From: Leptasterias polaris
Lineage: Eukaryota; Echinodermata; Asteroidea; Forcipulatida; Asteriidae
Assembly (NCBI GenBank): GCA_037783415.1
Contig: JAZGTN010000051.1
Location: forward strand, 1-64,000
Length of the DNA: 64,000 nt
Reading direction: 5' to 3'
Both the position numbers and the translations under genes were made by a program. Positions 23,901 to 38,900 of this stretch are shown one piece after another. Numbering within the stretch: the first letter of the stretch is position 1; each line of letters opens with the position of its first letter. The notes beneath the pieces were generated by a model that searched no databases, was not told the origin of the DNA, and saw only the letters and a list, made by a program, of their open reading frames with translations.

Positions 23901-26900
23901 ATCTTTATATGGAGCTAAATTTATAAAAATGTTATCACTCAAAAGACTTATAATTGCAATTAGTAACATTGAGACCCATTTGGAAGGTTTCTTGATGGTA
24001 CATACATATATGTACACAATGTATGTTATAAAAATGAGTTTTTTTATTGGGGAGGCATCGCTTTTTATTATGTAAAGTTGCAGGAGATGATATGTTTAGT
24101 GTAGCTTAGTGTATTTGATGGCTCATTTTAGTTTAATGGTATCACTTATGTCACTTTTGTCTATTTTTCGTTTGCAGGAGAAAAGGCGGGAGTGAAACTT
24201 CATGAGTTGATGGGTAGTCTTTCCAATACACCTAGTCATTCTGAAGTTAAGAAACTACTAAGCAATGTACAGAGAAATCAGAAAGTGGTTGACACACCCT
24301 TACACAAACACCAAGAAGACAAGGTACAGTAACAATTACATGTACAGTCAGCTCCCAGTAACAACATGAACAAGAGGTAGTAACAAAAAGTTTCAAGAAC
24401 CAGAAACATGCAGTTTTTAAATTATAAAATTTTCTTGGATGGCACATGATCACCTTTTCATAGTTGACTTATTCCGATCCCATGTATCCAATGTTGCTTA
24501 TTTATATTCATTTTATTGTGTAATGTAACCTTTTTGCTTTCTGTTGTAATATATTCGGTTTATGACATGTTTACATTAATGTATTTGTGATTTGTGGTTA
24601 TACAAAAACAGTAACCTCCTACAAATGTACACTGGGGTAGCATATTCTAATGAATTTACCAACCTTAGGATAGTGGCAAAACTGCAATGAACTTTCTTCC
24701 TAATGATAGCAGATTACTCATAATCTTCTTTGCAACCATGAGTTTTAGTTAAATTCAGTTTAATTCAATAAATCACAATTTACAGACAAAAACTAAAAAA
24801 TTTCCTCCAGTATGTACATGTATGTAAAAGTCAAAAATAAAATGACATTACAAAAAAAGTAAAATGAAATAAAATTATTTTTTGGATAAAAATGAATGTA
24901 TCTTGTCTGTATGCCATGTAAAAGATTGTACGGGTGAATAGGTTTGGATGTTGATGGTTTACATGTAGATGACTGAGGATGTTGTTATTTGAACTTGGTA
25001 GTCTCCCAATGTCTCAACTACTCCACTGCAGTAGATAGATAGCAGGACAATCTACACAGTAAAGTACATGTAGATATTACCACAAACCATTAATTGAGAC
25101 ATGTACCTCAAGTTGCGTATTTCTTTGTTTGTATGTATTGGGTCTAGATCCGACGCACTATTGGATATGAAGCAGCTTCTAAAGAAGTTTCCAAATGGGA
25201 TCAAGTTGTTCAAAGTAATAGGAAAGCTGAGCAGTTGTCTTTTCCAATCAACCAGCCTGTGATTGGTCTGCAGTCCACTGATCAATTTGTCAACAAATTT
25301 AAGGTTTGTTTTTTAGAAGTTAATGAGATTGACAGAGATTTTGAGACACCTCATATGTTTTTTTGTGCTTTCTTTTTAGGTGTGTAGCCAACAGTGTTAA
25401 AAGCTATTTTTAGGGGTTCAGGCAACAGACCAAACAGCTGTTTTTGGATTTTCCTTGTTCTTGTCAGTAAACTTTGTGAACTTTAATGACAAGTGGCAAT
25501 TCCACAAATGTGTGAACAATGTTATTACACTCTTCTTCATCAAATAAAGTGTAATTGTAACTGAATTGAGCCTCAAAATTAAAAAACCAGTTTCACAAAG
25601 CACTAAGATTCATCATATAGGATGAGTTGTCAGTATCACCATAGTGATTTGTACTGTGACATCACACTTTGCTTAGCAATTAAGATAAAAACACAGTTAA
25701 GATCAATCTTAATTCTTTCTGAAATCGGCCCCAGAACAATAACGTTATAATCACAGCATTAGAAGTTTATTATTATAAAAACTCAACTATTGAACGAAAC
25801 ATCATCAGAAAGGCCTTAAAAGAGGTGCTCTGTATGACGTGATTCAACGACGACCAGGCATGCCAGGGGACTGCATACAGACCAGACGTTTTACATCTAT
25901 AGGAAATGAGCCCCTGGAACCAGACTACTGCAAGCTCAATGTGTGCATAGACTGCAGGGGTTGACTGTGCTTCAAACTTGTTCAGACCCTCGGATCACAT
26001 CCAGTGAAATTCTTGACTGTAATTTTGATTTCAGATGTCCTCAATTTTTTTGCTTTCACAGTCACTGTGCACAAAGAAGTTGTGCCAAAAAAGACACAGT
26101 GCCTTGTTCAAATTTTGCTCATGTAATACCAACCGAATGATAAGTTATGAACTACTCGGCAGTACTTGGTAATTGGTAATTGGCCTAAAATTACCTGACT
26201 ACGACACAGGTTGTTTATTCTAAGCTTTCATACTTTACTAAACTTGGTACAATTGATCCATTAAAGTATTTGAAAGGTACATTTGGTGGCCAGTGGAACA
26301 CTTAATAGTTCAAAATAGCGCACAAACAATTTGAGGGTTTTAAATTTTGCGCTTTCATACTCCTGTTTTGATAAACATCACAAAATTAACCTTCCTTGAT
26401 TGTGAAAATAAACTGTGAAAATAAACTTTGATGTCATATCATAGAAAAGAAACCCTTAAAAAAAAATTAACACAAAGGCAAGAATGGCAATTTAATATGT
26501 GTTAGCTTTATCAGTAAAAGGTTTGTACATTTGCACTGTTCAATGCAGCAAACTCCTACCTGTGCGCATCTAACATGCACCGAAGATGTTCATGTTGTTT
26601 ATGGATTTATAACAAGATTTGTAATTATTTCAGCCAAGCACTCCATTAGAGCAAGAAGTCTACAAGATTCTTCACGGTAGTAGACATAATGATCGCCCAA
26701 ATAAGCAGCTGACATTAGCTGAAGAAGATGCACTTACATCTATGAGTGTAGAAGAGGTTGGTTATAAATTCAAGTTCATTTCTCGTTTTTGATGAGGACT
26801 ATAATGAATCTGCCCACAGTGAAGACCATGTACTCTTAGAATGTACTTCCAGGCATAAAGTATTCAGCAAAACAAAGATTTCTTGAAGTTTATCCAGATG

Positions 26901-29900
26901 CTACATGTACATGTAACACACTCACCAGCCCCCAAATAACTGGCAATCCAAAGCCATCTACAACACTAAATGGCATCCAATGGATTGTTGGATAGTTACA
27001 TTAGCTAGATTGTTGCAGGTTGGGGCTTTTTCTGATCATTGTGCCTGTTAAATTGTTTGACTCTGAACCTGACTAACAGTAACTAATGACCATTTAAAGT
27101 TAACATAATACACATGGTCATTCAGATATTCTTTAGAGCTCTAAAGCTCCAATTGTGATCTTTTGGTTCATGAAGTTACAGTTGTTTACTTTTTTGATCT
27201 TTTTGAGTTGTTATGAAAAGCCCAAGGTCAAAACTTTCAAGGACCTGTGACCCCCAAACCTTTTAACCCCCAAAACTCCTTTGAAAATTTAAAGAAAACT
27301 TTGAGATTGACTGTGGGAGTCTTGTTGATTTGTCATACACTGATGTGTTGGAGGTTGAATATCCATTAAATTTACTTTTCCTATTAGGCCCAAGAACGTC
27401 GCTCTGAACTACAAAAAACACGAGCTCTGTTGTCTTATTATGAAGCGAAGTGTCACAGGAAGAAGAAGATCAAGAGCAAGATGTGAGAAGTTTGTTTTTT
27501 GTAATTTTAAACCAAAGCTTTTATGTTTTAAATCTTTGCACCGTTTGTGAAGGTTTGATGTACATGTACATGTATGCTATATAATTATAATTATAGTAAA
27601 GACCTGATTTGACCTTGCTTCCTGTCCAAAAGGCTAGTTGAAATAAAATATACATGTATTACATGTATAAAGCTCTTTTCAATCAAATAAATGTTCATGA
27701 TGAAAGCTATTATTTGATTAGACATTGATGTATACCCACTACCTGAATTAACTTACCACATACATGTAGTGCGTGTAGTGTTAGAAACACTAAATTTCTA
27801 ATGTATAATTAGATTTGTCTGTTCTAGGTAAAGTGCTGCCATTTATTGTTGGTTTGATTCCATATATAATCATGGCAGAGTAGTGTGGACAAGTGGCGCT
27901 TTTACTTGTTTTCTTTGATGCATCATGTTATTTGGAAGATTTACTTTGCATTTACATCAGAAAAAAAATATTAGAAAAATAGCACAGACAACCATGTGTG
28001 TTAATTGACTCTATTGACTCTTAACCCTTTAGTCACTGTTCCGCCCGAAACCGCCCAGCCATTTACTCACTGCACCGCCCAAAACCGCCCGAGATTAAAC
28101 AACACTTTGTATCTTGGGTTTTACACATGCTAGCGGGTTGCAGCAAACAGCCGTCGAAAGAGCGTGATCTAAAGATTGCGCCAGTCTAAAAATATCCCGT
28201 GGTCACCATTGACAAAAACCAAGTAATCTCCTTCCAAAGGTTCAAAGGTCGGAAATCTAGCACGTCGTGTCAATGTTTCTCTGTGTGTGCGTACCGTATC
28301 GTATGTACAATGCATTACGCGCACACACGCACTATAATGTATACTACGAAAGCGACGATGTTTCGTTGGGCTTTCGCGATGTTTTTCACACATTATTGAA
28401 AGGAGTTTACATTGTAGAGGAAATTTATTGTTATCCATAAGTAATATAGACAAGATTGTTCGTTTCTAAAGGTATGTTTTGATATTATTTCAATCACTTT
28501 GTCAACATTTTGTTCTTGTTTGAAACGATAGCAAAGTTGAAAAAGTTGTGTGCACAACTTTCCGTGAAACACTGACGCTAACGTAATGCAAACTAACAGT
28601 TGTCTATTTTCGTTGGTGTGTCAACATATTTACAATCTGAAAGCTTCAATTCAGTAAAAGCAAATACATATATGTGTGAATCATTCGAAAGATAATGTTA
28701 TCCTCTACAAAATAAACCAAACTTGTAATACAAAAAAATAATTACAATGGAAGTTATGATACGACTTCCAGATAGTGCATTAATTCAATGACTTTTCCCC
28801 GCCCTGCTCAGTGAGTAAATGACTGTTGAATTTGCTCGTAAGTGCTAAAGGGTTAAAATAGGTTGATTTTTATTTTAGTCCTAAATCAAAAAACAAAAAA
28901 CAAAAAACACAGCAACTAGTATTAGTGGTATGTGGTTTTCCATAGATAGCTGGCCAACAGATACACATGTAATACATTTTTACTTGTTAATTTTTTGCTT
29001 TCAATCATATCATACAAATTGAACACTATGAATAATGACCCTATACAATGGCCAACTGGGTCATGGCACATGCCATCTCATGAATATTTACACCTTGATA
29101 AAAGAACGTAAACAATTTATGCAATGTCTGAAGGGAAGGAATGAATATTCATATTAAATTCCAGCACTTAGATTTGCCTGTGACAAGGAGGAAAATTTAA
29201 ACTGATAATGCTGCCTGTTTAATTTGAAGCAGTGTGAATATACATACGTTTACAATATATCTTGATTTTTGTTTAAAGGTATCACCGTATTCAACGTAAG
29301 AGCAAAGCTAAAGTAGAGGGTGAAACATTGAATGAGAGGCTTCAAGTTGATCCTGAACAAGCCAGCCAACTACTTGTGCATCTGGACAAAGAAAGAGCTA
29401 AGGTGACTAACATTAACAAACGACATATTAATAGCAATGTGCATGGTTAAGATTTGTTGTACTTTTTCTATCCCATGCCTGGCCATATTACTTTTATTGA
29501 AACATGGACACAGTCAAAACTTTTTACTTACTATTGAGTGACACCAACATTGCCTTTTGGAACAATATATTATAACCCTTTTTTGCTTCAAACACTTATA
29601 GTGACATGATAAAGGTGACCAGTCAAAAAAGCACAGTTTCGAGAGGCTTTTCCGCCCAAACTTAACATTTCTGATGTATGCAAATGATATGCAAATATCC
29701 CAAACTATTTCATTGGACGGAGGTGGTTAATTTACACTGCCGTCGATGTATACTTACTATACAACACATGCATGGATGCCATGTTGTTACTTTGCATTAA
29801 AATCTACAGCTAGAGGGGGGCATCTGCAGCTAGAAAGGGGGGCATACATGTACAAATTATTTGAATCAACATCTTCTCATTTTATTTTCAAGTGCAGACA

Positions 29901-32900
29901 ATACCTACCACTTGAGGCTTATGTATGTCTGCACATGCTATTTAGTGTAGTTGGGTGAATTCCTTGTGGTGAATTTTAAGAGCATGGATTATTTAATTAT
30001 TTTTATCTTCTCATGCTTGACTGCTTCTCAAACTTTGACACAACATGGTGTACAATTTTGGCAAACGTTGCATGACACCACTTAACTATTGAGTTTTCTT
30101 TTTTTGTCGGGTAAAAAGGACTTTAGTACAAAAATCCAAGTGTTGAAACATGTTCAGATTTCTGTCAGAAGATGTGAAATTAGCAGCGCACATTTTGACC
30201 AGTGTATTTTTCTGATAAATGAAAATTTGTAAAAGGAGTGAAAAGGAATAATAACAGATATAAGGAAATTATAGTAAGTCTGAATCTGGTCAAAGATCAT
30301 TGTTTTGACTGAATTGTAGGACGTATCTGTCCATAGTTTGTCCTTTTTTTGAAAGCCCCTCAAAGGTGAAGTTTACTGCGTGAAGCGCAGATAGTAGTTT
30401 TATTACTCAAGCAATAACCATGCAAAAAGGCCACACTGCAATCTCAAGAGATTGGTCCTTGAGTGTCATTTCTGCAACAGTCTTCTTATCGGTCTTCCTA
30501 GCAGCGACATCAGAAGGCTCCAGTGTCTGCAGAATGCTGCTGCCCGGCTAGTCTGTCGCAGTAAATGCAATGAACACATAACCCCGATTTTGCAGTCTCT
30601 TCATTGGCTTCCTGTCTCAAAGTGAATCATTTACAAAACACTCATTCTCACATTCAAAGCGCTGCACGGCTTAGCCCCTTCATACATCCAGGATCTCATT
30701 CAACGCCATCAACCAGCTCGAAGTCTTCGTTTTTCCTCTCTTGACCTGTTGCAACAAACCTCACCACCTCCAAGGACATCGTCTTATGGCAGTAGTACTT
30801 TCAGTGTTGTTGCCCCATCTCTATGGAACAGCCTATCATCTCACCTGTGCAACATTGGACGTTTTTAAGTGTTATTTGAAAACCTTAAATCTGTTTAAGC
30901 AGTATTTGCTTTAAATGTTGTTGCTCTGGAATATAAAAAAAAAAAAATATAATTATTAGGTGTTCGGGGATTCCGCCCGAACTATTTAGTAATTTTTTTA
31001 TTATTATTTAAAAAAAAATAGTTTTGCTTATTCTTCTCCTTCTCCCCATCCTTTGTCAGCAAGCAAACGCATATACTTGCAAACCTTTGATCAACTTGAA
31101 ACTTCATGTGTAGTTAGAATATAACTAGCAGAAGCTGAGTAAGTTGTGACGTCATGATGTGGCATCGGGTGTCAAATTACAAGCCATTTAGGTTCAAAAA
31201 GTGACCTCGCGCTAATGCCTGTATGTCTCTGAATACTACAGTAATCATATTTGGGCATATGATAGATCAAGACATGGGCAACATTTGAAAAGGTAAACAC
31301 CAAATTCACATGACCTTTACTTCCAGTCGTACCGGAAGGTCAAAGTTTGCCTTTGTGTAATTCTTCATAAAAAACAATTCCCGGCAAAAAGCTTAACTTC
31401 TGTATATGATCAACTTCAATTTTAAACCATGTTAGGACCTTGATAAAACCTCCATTAAGTAGTTGTGACGTCATCAGGTGTCAAATTACAAGGTTTTTAA
31501 ACATTAGCAATTTTAATCTTTGAAAATCTATATCAAATCAAGATGAAGATTCCGTAGGTTGCTTTTTGCGGGATTATATAGAGGTATTAGGTCTTCATTT
31601 TTTATTGTGTGCGTGACATGACATGACCTCTACTTCCGGTTGAAACAGGAAGAAACAGGAAGTGCCTTGTAATTTAAAAGTGGCACATTTTTTCAATTTG
31701 TTTTCAATGATGTTATAATCCAGCAAGGGCCTGGTTAACAAAAATTGAACCGGTGATGTCATAACATCTTAAAGCGCCCTCTAGCGGCAGGTTATAAACA
31801 CACCAAAATACACCTTTACTAGATGTCTGTGGTGGAGTTTATGACAATCGTTTCAAAATTGGTATACAAAATAACTTTTATGCAGACAACACATGTGTGG
31901 AGTTTCAGATTGATGACGTCGTCATGTGTCACGTGGTATTGCCTTTAAGTTTCACTTTTTGAAGCCTTGCAGCTCAAAAACCATAAGTTTGGCTGAGTTG
32001 AAACTTTGCATATAGACAGACAAAGATAGTGACTACGTAAATCTAAAGTAACAATATGATGACGTCATCACATTTTTTTTTACAAATATTTGAAATTTGA
32101 CCAATTATTACGGGTATACATGTACATTGACTTGCTGTCAAACTGCTGTAAAATAACTGCACTGAAAACACACACAATACGCGATCATGGGTTCAAAGTC
32201 CATCCAACATGCTTGTACATGTAGTCTAGTCTCTGTTCAAGGTTCGCGTAACCTGATTTTGACAATACGTTTTGTTAGTCTCTAATACAGCCGTCCATGC
32301 AAACCTTGATAACAATAAAATGCTAGGCTTTTGATCGTGTGCTTTTTTAGACTTTTGCTAAAGTGTGTAGTTTGTTAGCACACCTCAAAACAGTAATAGC
32401 ACCAAAGTTCAACTTAATGAAATATGTAGCTGACACATTAACACAGCACTGACCCCAGCGATACCCGAACACCTAGTGTTTGTTGTCACAAACACTATAA
32501 GTGTAGTTATTATTATTTTAAAACTTTTTTTTGGTCAAAGGCAGGACCAGTAATGCGATGCTTATTGTGCCAAGTCTCTTGCTGTGTGTAATTTTGTAAC
32601 TTTTAAACAATTTGTCTGCTTACATGTATGTCTTTTGCCTTGATCTGTTTTACAGTGTTTTTACCCCTTTATAATGCCAAAGGCTAGCAGGACCAGTGAG
32701 CGATGCTTTTTATTTTATTCTCTCCTGTTGTTTGTAACTTTTTAACTTGTTAACAATTTTTCTGCTAATCTCCTTTTGTCTTTTATCTTGCATTGTTTTT
32801 GTTTCTGTTTTGCAGCAGTGCTGTGCTTTATAAGTATCTTTTTATTAGCTGTTCCAGCAGCGAAGCAAGCTGGACTAGCTTTTGTTTTTTGTTAAAGTTT

Positions 32901-35900
32901 TTTTCTATTTATTATTAGCTGTTGCAGCGCAGCACGCTGGAACAGGTATTGGTTTTTTGTTAAAGTTTTTTTCTATTTATTATTATCATTATTGTTTTCT
33001 TCTCGCCAATTCTTTCTCCACGCCTACATGTAAATGCAAACTTCCTAACATCGCATCAACTTCATTATGTCTATCATGTTAAGACCTTGATTAGACCTAG
33101 TGCATAATGACATCATGGTGTCTTTCAGTGAATTTTACAGCTACATGTATGGTGTTCATAATTAAGCATCTGATATATCAAGACTGGGGCAACATTTGAA
33201 AAGTTTAAGCCAAAATTGTATGACCCCTACTTCTGGTTGTACCGGAAGGTCAAAGTTTGCCTTTTTCCCTTGTTCTTCAAAAATTCAATTTCTTTGGGGC
33301 AATAGACTGTGCAAGTCTCGCGCGTATTTCAACTTCCGGGACCATTGTGGTCCCAACCAGTTTTACGTTTTACGTGGTTGAGATTTTGTTTCGTCAATTA
33401 TTTTAGTTTAACTTAGTTTGTGACCATGAAAATTATATATGTTGTTGGGAATGTAATACTAAGTGATAAACAATATATAAAAACGTAAAATCAACTCAAC
33501 AATATAACAAAGAAAACCCGAGAATTAAAATTGACCTCAGCTTCTGGTAACTTGCAAACAATTAATAATTTGTGCCCACCTCCAATCACGAAACTTATGT
33601 AAACGCTTGTTTTGGTCACGCGGGATGAAGAGCCCTTTCATTGGTTGATGAGGCGTCAGACTGCGTCACGCGTTAATTTAATGCGTTTAAACAAGCTTTT
33701 AGTAGTTGCAAATTATTCAGGCGTAGATTTACAAAAGGGGTTTCTAAGAACAAGTAAACATCCTTGTCTCAGAGCTTTAATTTTGTTTCAATAAAAATTT
33801 AACAATATTTGTGTATTCAATATAAAAGCTAAAATACATTTTGTAATGAGTATTTCTATTGTTCACATTTCTTTATAGATATTATTTAAAACAAACATTT
33901 GATTTCAGAAAAAAATAAGTTCTTCGTTTAACGTGTTTTCTCGTTCCGGTACGCGCGAGACTTGCACAGTCTGTATCCCAACTTCTGTACATTGGATCAA
34001 CTTCCAATCTGCACCATGTTAAGACCCTGATGAGGCCTTGTTCATATTACAATTAACGTCATCATTACCTTAGAGGTGCAGTTTTACAAGATCTATATAC
34101 ACAGAACAAAACTTTTGATCGAGCTGAAACCTCGTATTGGGATGAGTTACATGTACATCTACAATTTGAGGTCGCATTACAACTGCAGTTTAACAAGATC
34201 TATCATACAGAAAAAATGCCTGATCAAGCTGAAACCTTGTTACATCTACAAGTTGAGGTCACATCAGGATGATGTCATCAAGTATCACATGAAGTCACCT
34301 TAAGTGTGGAGTTTAACAAGATCTTTATGTACAGAAATAAATGCACTTATCAAACTGAAACCTTGGATGCATTCATGCCAGAATGTGGTACATGTATCCA
34401 AAATTTGAGGTCCTGTTATAATGATCATGATGACATCAAATGTCACACACATGACGTCACCTAAAGGTGTACTTTTCAAACAAACACTCAGCCCTAGTTG
34501 TTATTGTTATTATTATTCCATGTCCATGTCAATCTTTGCAGTTAGGAAGTTCAATCTGGTGGGGTGATTTTACAAATGAGTAAGAATAACTCTGAAACTT
34601 GGACACCAGGCAGCCTGATTGTTTTAGGGAAGAAAATATACACATGAAGCCAATTTATTTGTTGACATTAGGGCGTGTAGGCTGTCATATTTACAATTTG
34701 GTGTCCATTAGACTAATCAGACCATAAAGAAATGATTAGATGACCTGTTTTATTTCTGTAGGCAGCAGTTCTAGTATGACTTGCCATGTGTGTAATACAT
34801 TACACTGCCTGGTGTCATGTGTGTAATACATTACACTGACTGGTGTCATGTGTGTAATACATTACACTGCCTGGTGTCATGTGTGTAATACATTACACTG
34901 CCTGGTGTCATGTGTGTAATACATTACACTGACTGGTGTCATGTGTGTAATACATTACACTGCCTGGTGTCATGTGTGTAATACTGAACAATTAGTACAC
35001 GCCTATGTCACTTCTCGTCTAGACATAGGAAATTCCCTTCTTTTCGGACTTTCAAAATCACAGGTTCATCGTCTTCAGTTGAGACAAAACATGGCTGCTC
35101 GTCTTGTCACGTGCACCAAGCTGTCCATGCACATAACTCCTGTCCTTTGTGAGTTACACTGGCTACCCGTTCATCTTAGGATCCAGTTTAAGCTGTTGCT
35201 TCTCACTTAATACCGTGCTGTCAATGATCAAGCACCACCATACATCTCTGATCTACTTGAATTATATAATCCACCCCGGTCTGGTTTGCGATCAGCTGCT
35301 AAATTACTCTTGGTTGTGCCTAAATCATCTAGGTCCTGGGGCGACAGAGCTTTCTCTGTCGCAGCTCCCCGGTTATGGAACGCAATTCCCTACAATATTC
35401 GTACTTCTCCATCACTTGAGACATTCAAAAACAGGTTAAAAACACATCTCATGCAAAGCACTTATGGTCGGGATCATGTGTAAATGCTTATTTCAGTTTT
35501 TCCATTTGTAAATCATGATTGCATCCTGTTTACTAATATGTACTTGTGTACGTTGCTTTTGTTTTTATGACCATGTTGCTCTGTTTGCGCCATGAGCGTT
35601 TTTTGCGGATTTGTGCGCGTTATAAATGTTCTATATTATTATTATTATTATTATTATTATTACACTGCCTGGTGTCATGTGTTCCTCATCTGCCCTTGAT
35701 CTTGTTGCTGTCACTTTTGCTTGGAGATACCAAATAGCCAATGCAAAAGGCGAGATACATGTACAGTTTATTTTCTTCCCAATTTGTTGCTTGTGTATGC
35801 ATTATCAACCTGATCAGTTTCTTTTAACCTGACTTTGCTACATTTCAATTGCTTATCTTTTCTGTTAATGTAGGAACGTTTGACCCTGAAGCATCGTAAC

Positions 35901-38900
35901 ACAGGAAAGTGGGCCAAAGGGATGACAAGATTTGGAAAACATGACCAGAATGTAAGTCAAACATTGTCTCAAAAAATGTGCACAGAAGATTTGAGTTGAA
36001 TTGCATTATAATCCCCAAAACAACATTTGGGAAATGGACAAATTTGACATTGGGATGATATTTCCTGCTCAACCTTAAATCACTGTGCAATGATGCGTCA
36101 ATGTGTACATGTACCTTATATTGTGCTGACTCAAAATCAACTACTTAAGAAAGTTTTTAGTGGTGCCATCTTGCCTAAGGTGGGGACAAAGGTTAACAGA
36201 GGCAAACATTTATTTAATCAAAATTTGAAGTAACAAATTTAAGGATTGAATGGCTATAGTCTGCTGAATGAGCATTTTTTACGGTTTTAGATCGCGCACC
36301 AGCGATGGTGATTATTATCGGGGGGAAAACCAGCTTTTTTCCAAGCATGCACAAGACACGTAATGTCTTTGACCAAGGCCCTTTAAATGGGTGTTGTGAT
36401 CTATCACGCAATGCATTGGGATATTTAACCAATAGGGGATTGCACAATAGGGGATTTCCTGCCTTTATTGTTGCACCTTAAGGAACAAGACTACGAACCT
36501 GAAAAATGGAAACGACTTGACTGCGTGCGTTGTGTAAAATGTGATCGCAATGTGGTCTGTGTTTTTAAGAATTTCCGAGTGAACGTTTTTACCCTTATCG
36601 GAACCGTAAAAATGTTAACATAAAACCGGATATTTGGTATGCTGCAATTGCATAGGGCATTGTCGTTGGTGCCGTCGGTAATTTCGGGGAGAATTTTTGG
36701 ACGACATACAGAGGAAGTGGGTCCCGACTAATTTTAGATAGAGATGCATGTACCGTAATCTTCGGAATATAGGCCGCCCGCGGTATAAGCCGCTATGCCA
36801 AGAATTTGTCAAAACAAGATTTATGCGTCAGTGTATAAGCCGCCCGGCGCATAAGCCGCAGTAATGACCGCACACACAGGTGGCCGTGCGTGTTTTGCGG
36901 TCCTCTGTGGTGATGTGCAGTGACTAGCGGGCAGCACTACATTCATTGTACATCACCACAAAGTGCGTCTTGCGTGGCATTTAAGTAAAAATGTACTGAA
37001 GTTAACACCATCGATCGTTATTTAAATCATTTTATTAGAATGGTCTGCAGTCAAGTGGGTCTATTTTCTTTTCGTAAATTTTGAATGGCGATATATCGTC
37101 GGGTAAATATCGCCGATATTTCGATATTCGTAAAGTTTTTTCGAACGCGGAACGACGGTTTTATCGCAGGGAGGAGGAAGTGAGCAATTATAAACAAACA
37201 AGACTTGACTATATTGATAAACTGCTGAGGTAAAATCACTGAATTTAATATCCATATTCCATGAAAACAGAACGTCTTACAGGAGGAAATGGCTACGTGA
37301 TACAAATAATACATAAACCATTTAGACACATACTCGATGCAGGCGTCGTAGAGCTATACGTTCTACATGTACTATAGTCTGGCTCCTAGGTTTTCTATTG
37401 TTTTACTCATCATAGGAGTGCGGCAGCAAACATACGCTGTGAGAATATATTTGTTTCTACTAGCATAGAAAGGGGAAACATCGCTGCATCAAACATTCGA
37501 CTTAAAATAAAAATGACACCAACAAGAATTGATCAATCGCGATCGTCGAGGCCAAGATTTAACAACACTTTTAATTTTGATAGTTTTCAGTTACGTAAGA
37601 AGAATTCTGTAGTATTATTTTAAGCTTATTTAGTAGAAAAAAATACCGGTCGGCAATGTCGTAACATTGCTTGGGAGCCCCGAACGTTGCGCGCGATCTC
37701 TGAAGCTGCTGCCTCGATTTTTATTCTTATACACGTGCACGTGACGTTTCTCGAACACGCGGTGATTTCTCACTAAGGGAATTTCCCTTGCACCTTCGCT
37801 CCCACGGCTAAACGTGCCGTTTCTTCATCCCCTGACAATAAAGTATAGCAACTACATGTAGGAGCAAGCACATCCACGGGATCGAGGTGATGAATACTAT
37901 GGGATGGCAGTGCTGTGAGAAGCTGTGAGAGAGCGATATGAAGAAAGACAATCATGGCTAGAACAACTGGTCACCTGCTTCTTCACGGCAGTACGGTACA
38001 AGCAAGCGGTCACCAGCGAAAGTCATAATCGAAGCAAGCACGGTGGGCATAAGTTTCACGACCCCTCAGCTCGAAAGATGAGCTGGGATTTTCAACAACA
38101 TTTTTTCAAAACCATCACATCTCACAGGGCATGTTTTGTTTGGGTTTTTTTGTTTTTTTTTATTCGGTTTAGAAAATTGTTTCGTTTCAGAAATATTTTA
38201 CAAACGATCTTTTTCAAAACAAGATTTATGCGTCATTGTTTAAGCCGCCCGGAATATAAGCCACTGAATTGCTGAAAAGGGCCAAAATCAATGTATAAGC
38301 CGCGGCCTATATTCCGAAGATTACGGTACTTAAAGGTATTGTAGCATGTACTTATAGCAGATTGGCTTTTTAGTTTCCCAAACTCAACATCTCTCCAACC
38401 CATTGTCCGGTACACCTGAGCTAGACCGCAAATACTAATCCTTCACTCCTTTGTGGGCTACTTTAGCACTGCCTTGTCTGTGTAATCTGACCAACAAAAG
38501 GCACCAACAATAGAGTTCGATAATGAGGGAGCCTAAAAATCACTGGAGCACAAATCCCATAGTGTCACGCGGCCGTGACAATTTTGGAACGACCCCGTTC
38601 TATCACGCGTCGGCACGCGGGCGACCGTGTTCTTAATTTATCTATGGTCCCTTAGCAATATTGCCTGGCGGCATAGGGAATATGCAAATTAGTAATTCGA
38701 CTCTACCGGTAAGTATTCGTTCGTAGACCCCATCCACACTACTGTGGGGGAATTAAAAGTCCAATACACTCTGATTTGGGGCAATAAAGACATTGGTGGC
38801 ATAAACATTAGTCCGAGTATCCTGGAGACAATCAGTGGTATAGTGAACTGAATTGAAAAATAGAAAGTTTTAACATCTATAAAGACCCCATATGCTAACA

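Noticed and set aside
34785..34984. CRISPR-like array
   Set aside because: Units are contiguous with no unique spacers, and the genome is eukaryotic.
37925..38275. 116-codon ORF inside the 27-bp-TIR element as a transposase fragment
   Set aside because: No DDE-type or other recognisable motif, and it runs into the direct subterminal repeat.
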